In this document: positions 34,773 to 41,042 of the stretch, piece by piece
Numbering within the stretch: position 1 is the stretch's first letter
How the letters are laid out: every line of letters begins with the position of its first letter
NCBI GenBank assembly: GCA_029785615.1
Contig: JAFLZH010000002.1
Span: 1-64,000, forward strand
Length of the DNA: 64,000 nt
Reading direction: 5' to 3'
Origin: Nitrososphaerota archaeon
Lineage (GTDB): Archaea; Thermoproteota; Nitrososphaeria; Nitrososphaerales; Gagatemarchaeaceae
Made by a program: the position numbers and the translations under genes
The notes under the pieces: generated by a model
What the model was told of the DNA's origin: nothing
Seen by the model: only the letters and a program-made list of their open reading frames with translations
Databases searched by the model: none

Positions 34773-34925
34773 ATGCCCGAGAACCGGACGAAGCCAGGCG
34801 ACAGCACCGCCGTCGACTCCGCCACGCTGCGTGTGGGCAGAGGAGAGGCGTTTGGCGTCCGTGTGGCCCAGTGGCGCCGGCACGACGACCACTGTAAGGA
34901 CGCTGGCGCCTGCGCTGCGCAAGGT
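34773..34925 (+). pseudogene. Remnant of an ABC transporter ATPase gene (dead copy of 6178-7092)
   Basis: From ATG at 34773 the sequence aligns base for base with the start of the ABC ATPase at 6178: PENRTKPGDSTAVDSATLRVGRGEAFG against TENLTKKFDNTTAVESVTMHVEEGEVFG. A frameshift follows near 34870. The continuing frame reads SGAGTTTTVRTLA against NGAGKTTTVRMLA, so the Walker A lysine has also been lost. The match ends at about 34920, where the toxin-antitoxin promoter begins. It keeps an ATG where the intact gene has ATA. Confidence 0.75.
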
Positions 34926-34954
34926 TTATCTGATATGCTATGATTTCTTATGAT

Positions 34955-35323
34955 ATGGCCCAGATACTAGTCAGGGTGGATGAAGATCTCGCAAAGGAGG
35001 TGAGAAGGATAGTCAAAGAGAAGTACGGAGGGAGGAGAGGGGCCCTGAGTTTCGTGGTGGAGGAGGCGCTGCGGGAAGTCGTCTCGCCTCCTGCTGAAAT
35101 CTCGGCGTCATCCCTTCTCGAGGTGATCGATTACGTCTCCAGGGCTTCGAAGGAAGGGCAGCCGAAGGACCAGATACTTACGAATGTCTTCTTGATGCTG
35201 GACAGAGAGTTCGAGCAGAGCATCATAGCCGGGGTGGAAGACGTCGACAAGGGGAGGATTCGCGAGGTGCCGAAGGGGCACGACGCTGTCGAGTTCCTGA
35301 GAGAGCTCGCAAAGCAGGCGTGA
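34955..35323 (+). CDS. RHH-type antitoxin of a RelE/ParE-like module
   Basis: 122 residues from ATG 34955. Seen: N-terminal ribbon-helix-helix (AQILVRVDEDLAKEVRRIVKEKYGGRRGALSFVVEEALREVV) followed by a helical toxin-binding tail rich in D/E and K. An ATG at 34940 is also in frame, but a TATA-like GTTTATC at about 34924-34930 lies ~27 bases ahead of 34955, favouring the latter as a leaderless start. The toxin gene follows after 3 bases. The dimer is expected to repress its own promoter. Confidence 0.75.
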   Translation: MAQILVRVDEDLAKEVRRIVKEKYGGRRGALSFVVEEALREVVSPPAEISASSLLEVIDYVSRASKEGQPKDQILTNVFLMLDREFEQSIIAGVEDVDKGRIREVPKGHDAVEFLRELAKQA

Positions 35324-35326
35324 GCC

Positions 35327-35596
35327 GTGCTGAGACGCGTGAGGTACACGGACGAGTTCGTCAGAAGACACCGCGAACTCACTCCGTCCCAGCGAGGGCT
35401 GGTCGAAGAAGCCGTCAGGCTGATCCTGTCTGCCGACGACCCGACGCTGCTGGCTCACCACATGGAGCGGAAGGCGTACTTCTGCAATTGGAGCCACCGG
35501 GTTAGGGGTAACCTACTGGTGGTGTTTGGAATGTCGCAGAGGGAGGTGACGTTCCTATCGACAGGCACCCACTCCCAGGCCTACCGCCCCAGATAG
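35327..35596 (+). CDS. RelE/ParE-superfamily toxin (YafQ-like)
   Basis: 89 residues from GTG, 3 bases after the antitoxin stop. Seen: RRVRYTDEFVRRHRELTPSQRGLVEEAVRLILSADDP, the helical hairpin of RelE-fold toxins; HMERKAYFCNWSHRVRGNLLVVFGM, with the conserved W-S-H-R-V-x-G-x-L beta core; and EVTFLSTGTHSQAY, the final strand with G-T-H-x-x-A/V-Y. RelE-family members cleave mRNA at the ribosome; ParE members target gyrase. The His-x-x-Y-type ending favours an RNase. Confidence 0.78.
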   Translation: MLRRVRYTDEFVRRHRELTPSQRGLVEEAVRLILSADDPTLLAHHMERKAYFCNWSHRVRGNLLVVFGMSQREVTFLSTGTHSQAYRPR

Positions 35597-35932
35597 ATGG
35601 CCTAGTTGCGCCTCCCTCGAGGGTGCTTTGGCGTTGGTCTATGATGAGCAGACGAAGCCCGGTCCTCGCCAGACTCGCGTCGCCCGAACCCGCCGCGCTT
35701 AGGGCCTGTTGCGCATCGGCCTGGAATAGCTCTCGCCGAAGGACCAGGCCTTCGAAAGGAGCGTCATTGTGCCAAGGTTTGACTCGCACGTGCTATCTCA
35801 AATCCGACCCGCATCAAATGGACGGGGGGTGTCCGACCCGCGGAGTTCGACCAGCAATACTCTTGCGTTTTGATGCCCCAATGGGTGTTATCAGATTCGG
35901 CAGGGAAAGGGGCACACGACCATATCGTAGGC
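35597..35932. other. Intergenic region between the toxin gene and tRNA-Glu
   Basis: About 335 bases. I see no gene or RNA here. Confidence 0.35.
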
Positions 35933-36007
35933 TGCCCCGGGCGAGATTTGAACTCGCGTCGCTAGCTCGAGAGGCTAACATGCTTGACCGGGCTACACCA
36001 CCGGGGC
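35933..36007 (-). tRNA. tRNA-Glu (CTC)
   Basis: 75 bases forming a complete cloverleaf on the minus strand: acceptor GCCCCGG/CCGGGGC with discriminator A, anticodon stem TTAGC/GCTAG with loop CTCTCGA (anticodon CTC), T stem GCGAG/CTCGC with loop TTCAAAT. CCA is not encoded. A TATA-like GCTATATCC at about 36030-36038 (minus) lies upstream. Confidence 0.88.
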
Positions 36008-36089
36008 CCGGCGTGCCTTCCTAGGGTGCGGATATAGCGGTTGCTGGTGCAAACTCGAGGTTTTCAGGCAGGAAGCGCGACGGTTGCCC

Positions 36090-36317
36090 CTATGCGTTGG
36101 GCTTCAGTATCTCTTCGGCGGCCAGTTTGATGTCCGCCGGCTTCACCGTCTTCCGTCCCGCATGGGCCGCCAGAGTCACAGCACGCCTTGATATCTGGAC
36201 CCCCAGGGCCTCGAGTTCAGACCTGAGTTCGATGGCCGCGTCGTCCCCCACCCTCTCAGCCCCCGCCTTCTTTATCACCCTGTAGACGGCTGCGAGGCCG
36301 AACTCCGAGCTGGACAT
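36090..36317 (-). CDS. Archaeal histone
   Basis: 75-residue histone-fold protein: SSSEFGLAAVYRVIKKAGAERVGDDAAIELRSELEALGVQISRRAVTLAAHAGRKTVKPADIKLAAEEIL. Helix-strand-helix layout with the R-V-x-x-x-A segment, RKTVKPADIKLA motif and C-terminal residues typical of HMf-like histones. The frame stays open to 36698, but the ATG at 36317 is the natural start: a strong TATA box (minus strand GTTTTTTAACA, 36341-36351) lies ~28 bases upstream, giving a leaderless transcript. It packages DNA by forming tetramers or longer filaments. Confidence 0.92.
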   Translation of the reverse strand: MSSSEFGLAAVYRVIKKAGAERVGDDAAIELRSELEALGVQISRRAVTLAAHAGRKTVKPADIKLAAEEILKPNA

Positions 36318-36340
36318 GCGCCTTTGAGTTAGTCGCGGTG

Positions 36341-36351
36341 TGTTAAAAAAC
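36341..36351 (-). promoter_or_regulatory. TATA box of the histone gene
   Basis: AT-rich GTTTTTTAACA (minus strand) centred about 28 bases before the histone ATG; it fixes that start and implies a leaderless mRNA. Confidence 0.6.
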
Positions 36352-36518
36352 TTTTGGCAGGTTTCACCCCCTCTGCTGGCCGTTTTAGGCTTAGAAACGC
36401 CCAAGTCCACCCCTATTTGTGAAATGGGTAAGAAAATTAGGGTCCGCAGTTGCTGCGTTCGTGTTTGGGACTCGGCTGGATGTAGTGGCCTGAAATACCT
36501 CTTTGCCCAAGGCTGGGC

Positions 36519-37292
36519 GTGCGTTTCTTCGATTCCCACCTCCACCTTGACTCCCCTGACTCGGCCCTGGCCATGGCCAACGCCAGCAGCGCAGGGGTGG
36601 TCCTCCTGGCCTGCGGGGTCGACCGCGAGACCTCTGAGGGGGTGGTTGCCGCCTCGGCAGCTCATCCCGGGACGGTGGTGCCGTTTGTGGGGCTGCACCC
36701 CTCGGAGGCGGAGAAGTGCAAGGACCTAGCGTGGGTTCCCGGAATGCTGGAGCGGTCCAGGGGGCTCGGGGAGGTGGGGCTCGATCCATCCTACTCCCCC
36801 ACTGCGGAGGGGAGCGCCCAGCTGAACGCGTTCAGGTATCAGCTCCAGGCGGCGGAGGGTGCGGAGGTCCCCGTGCAGGTCCACTCGCGGGGGGCCGAGG
36901 CCCAGGTCTTGGAGGTGCTGGGGTCGTTCAGGGTAGGTCCCCTGCTCATGCACTGGCTCGAGGCTGAGGATGCCCTCCCCGCGGTCATTCAGAGAGGATA
37001 CTTCGTCTCATTCGGCCCTGCCCTACTGTACTCGAAGAAGCTTCAGCGCATGGCCAGGAGGTGCGACCCCGCCTTCACGCTCGTCGAATCCGACTCCCCA
37101 GTCGCCTACGGGCCCTTGGGAGGAGTCCACGGGCCCGCGCTCGTCCCATCGGTCGCGTTCAGGCTGGCCGAGCTCTGGGGGGTCCCCCCTCTGGACGCCA
37201 TCTCTTTGACCTCAGGCAACGCCCTGCGCTACCTGGGGACGACTCGAAAGGTTAATGACGCCAATCTGTCGGGCTTGACGGAAGTTGGATAG
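36519..37292 (+). CDS. TatD family metal-dependent hydrolase (DNase-like)
   Basis: 257 residues from GTG. Seen: metal-binding HLHLD near the start, FVGLHP, GEVGLD, QVHSRGA, LMHWL and VESDSP, the ordered metal and catalytic motifs of the TatD amidohydrolase family. The N-terminus FFDSHLHLD confirms the start. TatD enzymes are Mg-dependent 3'-5' nucleases that act in DNA repair and degradation. Its 3' end overlaps the eS17 gene by 8 bases, so they are co-transcribed. Confidence 0.85.
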   Translation: MRFFDSHLHLDSPDSALAMANASSAGVVLLACGVDRETSEGVVAASAAHPGTVVPFVGLHPSEAEKCKDLAWVPGMLERSRGLGEVGLDPSYSPTAEGSAQLNAFRYQLQAAEGAEVPVQVHSRGAEAQVLEVLGSFRVGPLLMHWLEAEDALPAVIQRGYFVSFGPALLYSKKLQRMARRCDPAFTLVESDSPVAYGPLGGVHGPALVPSVAFRLAELWGVPPLDAISLTSGNALRYLGTTRKVNDANLSGLTEVG

Positions 37293-37497
37293 GACTCGTA
37301 GGCTGTCGGAAGAGATCTTGCAGCGGCACCCCGAGGCCTTCGGCACAGACTTCGAAGAGAACAAGAAGTCGCTCGAGGGTCTGGCGGTCATCCCGTCCAA
37401 GCAGCTCAGGAACCGCATTGCGGGATATATCACGAAGAAGAATGAGGCCGAGACCGAGGAGCCCGAAGGCCCGGCCGTCGAAGAGCCGCCGGTGTAG
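37285..37497 (+). CDS. rps17e: Ribosomal protein eS17
   Basis: 70 residues. The core SEEILQRHPEAFGTDFEENKKSLEGLAVIPSKQLRNRIAGYITK matches archaeal/eukaryotic eS17 closely; found only in archaea and eukaryotes. The N-terminus is short: TTG gives MDRTRRLSEE, a few residues fewer than the family's basic start (xVRTxxxKR), and an in-frame stop just upstream rules out a longer form. The C-terminal tail (EAETEEPEGPAVEEPPV) is acidic. Small-subunit protein; overlaps tatD and is followed closely by the SerK-like gene. Confidence 0.88.
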   Translation: MDRTRRLSEEILQRHPEAFGTDFEENKKSLEGLAVIPSKQLRNRIAGYITKKNEAETEEPEGPAVEEPPV

Positions 37498-37501
37498 ATC
37501 C

Positions 37502-38320
37502 TTGGCCCTGGCGACGGCGGGCTTCAGTCTAGGGATCAGGCCCGTGAGTTCGCTTCGTCCCCATGAAAACACGATCCCGCGGCGCGTCAAAGAGCTTGTG
37601 CAGGAGATGACGCGCGACGGCGTCCAGAAGGACCCCATCATAATCGACAGGGAGTCGGCGACGGTCCTGGATGGCATGCACAGGTTGGCCGCGTTTCATG
37701 AGCTCAAGATCGAGAACGCGGTCTGCTGCGCCGTGGACTACAGTTCTCGGGCCATAACCCTAGGGAGGTGGGCCCGGGTCTACACGCCGAGGCAGACTGA
37801 CAGCCTGCACGACGTCCTGAGGGCCCTGCCGAGCGCGAGGAGGACGACCCTGGCCGAGGCGTTCTCAGCCCTTGAGCGGAGGGAGACCGCTTTGGCTGTT
37901 CTGACAAGCGATGCAGCTTACCTGGTAGGCAGTCCGTCCATGGAAGAGGTCAGAGAGGTCGTGGCGTCCTTCGACCGGATCGCTGAGCAGTTCGGCTGGG
38001 AGAGGCGCTTCGTCCCCGAGGACGACATCGATATAGAGCTGCAGGAGCGCAGGAAGTTCGTGCTGCTCCCCAGGAAGCTGATGAAGGACGACGTGGTCGC
38101 AGCCGCCAGGTCGGGGAAGCTCTTCCCCTGCAAGACGTCCATGCATGCGATAGACCCGAGGCCGGTCTCCGTAAGGTTCCCCATCGGAGAGCTCGGCGAC
38201 GCGGACAGCGATACACTCAGACTCAGGCTCAAGGGGCGCCGAACTCGCCTGTCGCCCCCTGGGTCCGCCTACGAAGGGAGAAGGTATAAGGAAAGGCTGC
38301 TGTTCTTGGACCAGGGATGA
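37502..38320 (+). CDS. SerK-like ParB/Srx-fold kinase (free serine kinase family)
   Basis: About 272 residues from TTG 37502. Seen: ParB/sulfiredoxin-like fold with GIRPVSSLRPHENT, DPIIIDRESATVLDGMHRLAAFHEL (the D-G-x-H-R catalytic motif) and the C-terminal segment GKLFPCKTSMHAIDPRPVSVRFPI that matches SerK enzymes (ADP-dependent serine kinase). SerK makes O-phosphoserine for cysteine synthesis. A ParB-like DNA-partition role is less likely because no helix-turn-helix follows. The start could also be GTG at 37544. It ends in a 4-base overlap with the ubiquitin-like gene. Confidence 0.7.
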   Translation: MALATAGFSLGIRPVSSLRPHENTIPRRVKELVQEMTRDGVQKDPIIIDRESATVLDGMHRLAAFHELKIENAVCCAVDYSSRAITLGRWARVYTPRQTDSLHDVLRALPSARRTTLAEAFSALERRETALAVLTSDAAYLVGSPSMEEVREVVASFDRIAEQFGWERRFVPEDDIDIELQERRKFVLLPRKLMKDDVVAAARSGKLFPCKTSMHAIDPRPVSVRFPIGELGDADSDTLRLRLKGRRTRLSPPGSAYEGRRYKERLLFLDQG

Positions 38321-38574
38321 TCAAAGTCAGGTGCCTGGGCCACATTGGCACCGCCGTCGGGGCCAGGGACGTCACCATCCAAGACGGGGGGCTAGACGCC
38401 TCCGACCTCGTCGACCGGGTGAGGGCGATGACCGGGCTCAGGGACCCGGGGTTCAGCAGATACAACACCCTGGTCATGGTCGAGGATGGGGAGGCCTTCG
38501 TCCCTGCTGGAAGGGCGGTTCGCATAGCGGACGGGGCCAAGGTGGCGTTACTGCCGTTCTCGCATGGTGGATGA
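38317..38574 (+). CDS. Ubiquitin-like beta-grasp protein (MoaD/ThiS/SAMP family)
   Basis: 85 residues ending in Gly-Gly (PFSHGG), the signature of sulfur carriers and archaeal ubiquitin-like modifiers. Seen: KVRCLGHIGTAVGARDVTI first hairpin, helix DASDLVDRVRAMTG, VRIADGAKVALLPFSHGG ending. It is activated by an E1-like enzyme such as the one at 2596. Its start overlaps the upstream stop (ATGA) and its end overlaps the Cgi121 gene by 11 bases. The tight coupling with a KEOPS gene points to a tRNA-modification role (sulfur transfer) or protein tagging; the sequence does not decide. Confidence 0.8.
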   Translation: MIKVRCLGHIGTAVGARDVTIQDGGLDASDLVDRVRAMTGLRDPGFSRYNTLVMVEDGEAFVPAGRAVRIADGAKVALLPFSHGG

Positions 38575-39001
38575 TATGGAGAGAGTGACAGCCCGAGCCT
38601 ACCTCTGCGAGGGGATGGACCCGGACGAAGCGAAGGGCGCCCTGGCCCGTGCGAACCCGGGGGCGGTGGTCCAGACGGTGAAGGCGGGTTCAGTGAAGAA
38701 CGAGTTCCTGGCTGAGATGGTCGCCGCCCAGACGCTGCAGGCGATGGAGTCCGGAGGCCTCCTGGCCAAGAAGCCAGAGATCGACCTGCTGCTGAGGCTC
38801 GCTGGGACCACCCAGATCTCGAGGGCCATCCGCCTGGAAGGGTCGGTGAATGGAGGGAGGTTCCTCGTCATCGTGGCAGGACACATGGCGCTCACCTCGC
38901 CGCCCGGGTTCACGGGGGCCCAACTCCCAAGAAGGCTGCTCTCGCGCTCTGAGCTCGCCAGGGTCGAAGGGGCGGCGCTCCTCGGCGCCGAAAGGTCCTA
39001 G
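38564..39001 (+). CDS. cgi121: KEOPS complex subunit Cgi121
   Basis: 145 residues. Seen: ANPGAVVQTVKAGSVKNEFLAEMVAAQTLQAME, LLLRLAGTTQISRAIRLEGSV (the conserved family motif) and FLVIVAGH. Cgi121 recruits tRNA to KEOPS (Kae1/Bud32/Cgi121/Pcc1), which transfers the threonylcarbamoyl group to A37 of ANN-decoding tRNAs. Sua5, which makes the donor TC-AMP, is encoded 500 bases away on the opposite strand. The ATG at 38576 is an alternative start. Converges with the THUMP gene (4-base overlap). Confidence 0.88.
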   Translation: MVDDMERVTARAYLCEGMDPDEAKGALARANPGAVVQTVKAGSVKNEFLAEMVAAQTLQAMESGGLLAKKPEIDLLLRLAGTTQISRAIRLEGSVNGGRFLVIVAGHMALTSPPGFTGAQLPRRLLSRSELARVEGAALLGAERS

Positions 39002-39501
39002 GCTGCGCGCTTCAGCTTCTGGATGCTCACTATCTCGCTGGGCGAGATGACAGAGACGCCCGCGTACTCCCCAAAGATCTCCAGGAGGACGACCTTGTCC
39101 GGGGAGTCCAGGTTGACTTGCCTGTCGATGGCGTCAGCGAGGGAGTCTATGAGCTCCCTGTCTGAGTAGGGGGAGTCCCTCGCCTCTATGGTTATCCTGA
39201 AGGTCTCGCCGGGCCCGATGGCGTCCGAGAGGTCTTTCACCGCCTTCACGATGTCGTCCAGCTTGGTGTCCACCACCCGGCCGACCGGGATTATCCTCAG
39301 GATGTACCTGACCCTGAACGGCTCCGAGCGGACGTAGTCTGTGATGAACGCGAGAAGCGCCTTGGGGTCCTCGACATCCACCTCTATGACGCCGTCGTAG
39401 GCAGACCTATCTATGACCAGCTTCCTGATACCTGACAGTAGGGCTATCTCCTTGAACTCGGCCGAGGCCCTCGCCTCGAGTCCCTTGGCTGAAGTTACTA
39501 T
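38998..39501 (-). CDS. THUMP-domain RNA-binding protein (Tan1-like), start uncertain
   Basis: THUMP proteins bind tRNA and help its modification; archaeal Tan1-like ones are stand-alone. Seen: VRYILRIIPVGRVVDTKLDDIVKAVKDL, GETFRITIEARDSPYSDRELIDSLADAI and VNLDSPDKVVLLEIFGEYAGVSVIS, the THUMP core. The first canonical start is GTG at 39381, but coding sequence clearly extends upstream (NLIVTSAKGLEARASAEFKEIALLSGIRKLVIDRSAYDGVIE) to a stop at 39523-39525, with no ATG, GTG or TTG. ATA at 39501 is the best placed codon. A one-base error after the ATG that overlaps the end of sua5 would also explain it. Confidence 0.75.
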   Translation of the reverse strand: MVTSAKGLEARASAEFKEIALLSGIRKLVIDRSAYDGVIEVDVEDPKALLAFITDYVRSEPFRVRYILRIIPVGRVVDTKLDDIVKAVKDLSDAIGPGETFRITIEARDSPYSDRELIDSLADAIDRQVNLDSPDKVVLLEIFGEYAGVSVISPSEIVSIQKLKRAA

Positions 39502-39517
39502 TAGGTTCGTCCTTCTC

Positions 39518-40108
39518 TCAGCTCATTTCGACCCCGATTTGACCGGTTCTTAAGATTGTGAGAGTCCCCCCTACCACGCTGACTACGGTCGACCCGGCCC
39601 CTGGCGATGGCCCGCCGTCCAGAATCAGGTCCACCGTGCCACCCAGTTGCCTCAGCGCGTCCCCGGCGCTCCTGGCCGACGGCGCCCCCGAGACGTTGGC
39701 GCTCGTCCCCGCTAGCCACCCCCCGCAGGAGGCCACTAACTCGAGGCAGAGCGCATGGTCGGGCACCCTGACGCCCAGATGGGGCCCCTGGCTGAGCATA
39801 TCCGGCACCCTCATCTTCAGCGGCGCGACTATGGTCAGGGCCCCTGGCCAGTAGCGCCTGGCCAGCTCGCCCCCCCTGGGCCCCAGGTCGACCAGGTCGG
39901 CCGCCTTCTCGCGGGAGCTGCAGAGGACGGGGACAGCCTTGGCTCCCCTCCCCTTGGCCGAGAAGAGCCTCCGCACGGCCTCCTCGTTGAATGGGTCGCA
40001 GCCGAGGCCATAGACCGTGTCAGTCGGGTAGACGACCAGGCCCCCGCGCATCACCGTCTCCGCGGCCCTCGATATCGCCCTCCCGTCCATAGCCAAGACC
40101 TGGCCCAT
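39518..40108 (-). CDS. Threonylcarbamoyl-AMP synthase (Sua5/YwlC/TsaC)
   Basis: 196 residues from ATG 40108 (GTG 40123 also in frame). Makes threonylcarbamoyl-AMP from threonine, bicarbonate and ATP, the donor for t6A37 in tRNA. Seen: GGLVVYPTDTVYGLGCDPFNEEAVRRLFSAKGRG, the family signature; YWPGALTIV; LGVRVPDHAL; and LAGTSANVSGAPSA. A single-domain form without the C-terminal Sua5 domain. The TATA box ATTAAAT at about 40130-40137 is ~26 bases ahead of the ATG, supporting a leaderless start. Partner Cgi121 is encoded nearby. Confidence 0.9.
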   Translation of the reverse strand: MGQVLAMDGRAISRAAETVMRGGLVVYPTDTVYGLGCDPFNEEAVRRLFSAKGRGAKAVPVLCSSREKAADLVDLGPRGGELARRYWPGALTIVAPLKMRVPDMLSQGPHLGVRVPDHALCLELVASCGGWLAGTSANVSGAPSARSAGDALRQLGGTVDLILDGGPSPGAGSTVVSVVGGTLTILRTGQIGVEMS

Positions 40109-40128
40109 GGCGTCCCCGTGCACCGCGA

Positions 40129-40150
40129 CATTTAATAGTGGAATAAAAAG
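40129..40150. promoter_or_regulatory. Compact divergent promoter of sua5 and the acidic micropeptide gene
   Basis: ATTTAATAG (40130-40138) and GAATAAAAAG (40141-40150) lie between two divergent start codons only 54 bases apart (40108 minus and 40163 plus). The TTTAAT/ATTAAA core is at leaderless spacing for both genes. Confidence 0.5.
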
Positions 40151-40162
40151 CGCGGGGGCGAC

Positions 40163-40255
40163 ATGTCCGAAGAGGACCAGGAACTCGACGAGGACCTAGA
40201 CGACGACTTGGACGAAGACGGCTGGGAAGAGGACTCGGACGACGAAGGGTTCTAG
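40163..40255 (+). CDS. 30-residue highly acidic micropeptide
   Basis: ATG at 40163 gives MSEEDQELDEDLDDDLDEDG then WEEDSDDEGF and a TAG stop. Twenty of thirty residues are D or E, with one Trp and no basic residue. A TATA-like element lies ~28 bases upstream, as for real leaderless genes here, and no other gene covers the stretch. I do not recognise a family. Possible roles (inference): partner of a basic protein such as a histone or ribosomal protein, or a metal-binding peptide. A chance open frame is the alternative. Confidence 0.5.
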   Translation: MSEEDQELDEDLDDDLDEDGWEEDSDDEGF

Positions 40256-40334
40256 CAAGAACCTCCCTCTACCGGAGCATCTCCTCCACGCCATCCTTTT
40301 AGACACCTAGCGGAGGCTGTATCCAGCGGTCGGT

Positions 40335-40997
40335 TTGGGGACTATCATAGTCAACTGCAAGAATTATCCCGAGGTCCTGGGCGAAGGAGCGGTGAAGCTC
40401 GCCCGGGCCGTCAAGAAGGTCTCCGACGAGCTGGGCGTAACCGGGGTCACGGTCCCGCCGACCCCCATGCTCTCTCTGGTCGCCAAGTCCGGGGCGAAGG
40501 TCTACAGCCAGGCGGTTGGATGGGAGGAAGGGGACAAGACCACGGGGGCCGTGATCCCGGCGGCGGTCAAGGCTGCGGGAGCGTCCGGGACCCTCCTCAA
40601 CCACAGCGAAGCCCGCGTCTCGCCTGGGGTGCTCGCGAAGCTTGTCCCGAGGCTCTTGGCGGCAGGGCTGGAGGTCTGCCTGTGCGCGCAGACCAGCCGG
40701 GAGGCCGCAGAGCTGGCCCTGTTCGGACCGAAGTTCGTCGCCATCGAGCCGCCAGAGCTGATAGGCAGTGGGATGGCCGTGTCCCGGGCCAGGCCGGAGC
40801 TCGTGGAGGAGACTGTGGTGGCCGCCCGAAGGGCAGGGTTCAAAGGCGGGATACTCTGCGGCGCCGGGATAGTCACGGGCGAGGACGTGAAGAAGGCCGT
40901 GAGCCTCGGCGTCGACGGGGTGTTGGTGGCCAGCAGCGTGGTGAAGGCCAAGGACTGGGAGGCCAAGGTCCGCGAGCTCTCTCGTTCCCTTCGTTGA
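40335..40997 (+). CDS. tpiA: Triosephosphate isomerase (archaeal short type)
   Basis: 220 residues from TTG, the typical length of archaeal TIMs (shorter than bacterial ones). Interconverts DHAP and glyceraldehyde 3-phosphate. Seen: substrate Asn and Lys in IIVNCKNYPE, catalytic His in LLNHSEAR, catalytic Glu in AIEPPELIGSG, and the phosphate-gripping GAGIVTGEDV and GVLVASSVVKAK. With FBP aldolase and FBPase in the same stretch it belongs to the lower gluconeogenic/glycolytic segment. Confidence 0.92.
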   Translation: MGTIIVNCKNYPEVLGEGAVKLARAVKKVSDELGVTGVTVPPTPMLSLVAKSGAKVYSQAVGWEEGDKTTGAVIPAAVKAAGASGTLLNHSEARVSPGVLAKLVPRLLAAGLEVCLCAQTSREAAELALFGPKFVAIEPPELIGSGMAVSRARPELVEETVVAARRAGFKGGILCGAGIVTGEDVKKAVSLGVDGVLVASSVVKAKDWEAKVRELSRSLR

Positions 40998-41012
40998 GAA
41001 ACGTAGACTCGC

Positions 41013-41020
41013 ATTATATA
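41013..41020 (+). promoter_or_regulatory. TATA box of the glutamate dehydrogenase gene
   Basis: ATTATATA about 27 bases ahead of the ATG at 41043. A GGAG is also present 8-11 bases before the ATG; with a leaderless start it would not be in the mRNA. Confidence 0.6.
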
Positions 41021-41042
41021 GAATGTTAAAAGGAGCCGGTTT

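Noticed and set aside
36318-36698. N-terminal extension of the histone frame
   Set aside because: It would place the strong TATA box and the start of tatD inside the gene, and the extra residues are unlike any histone.
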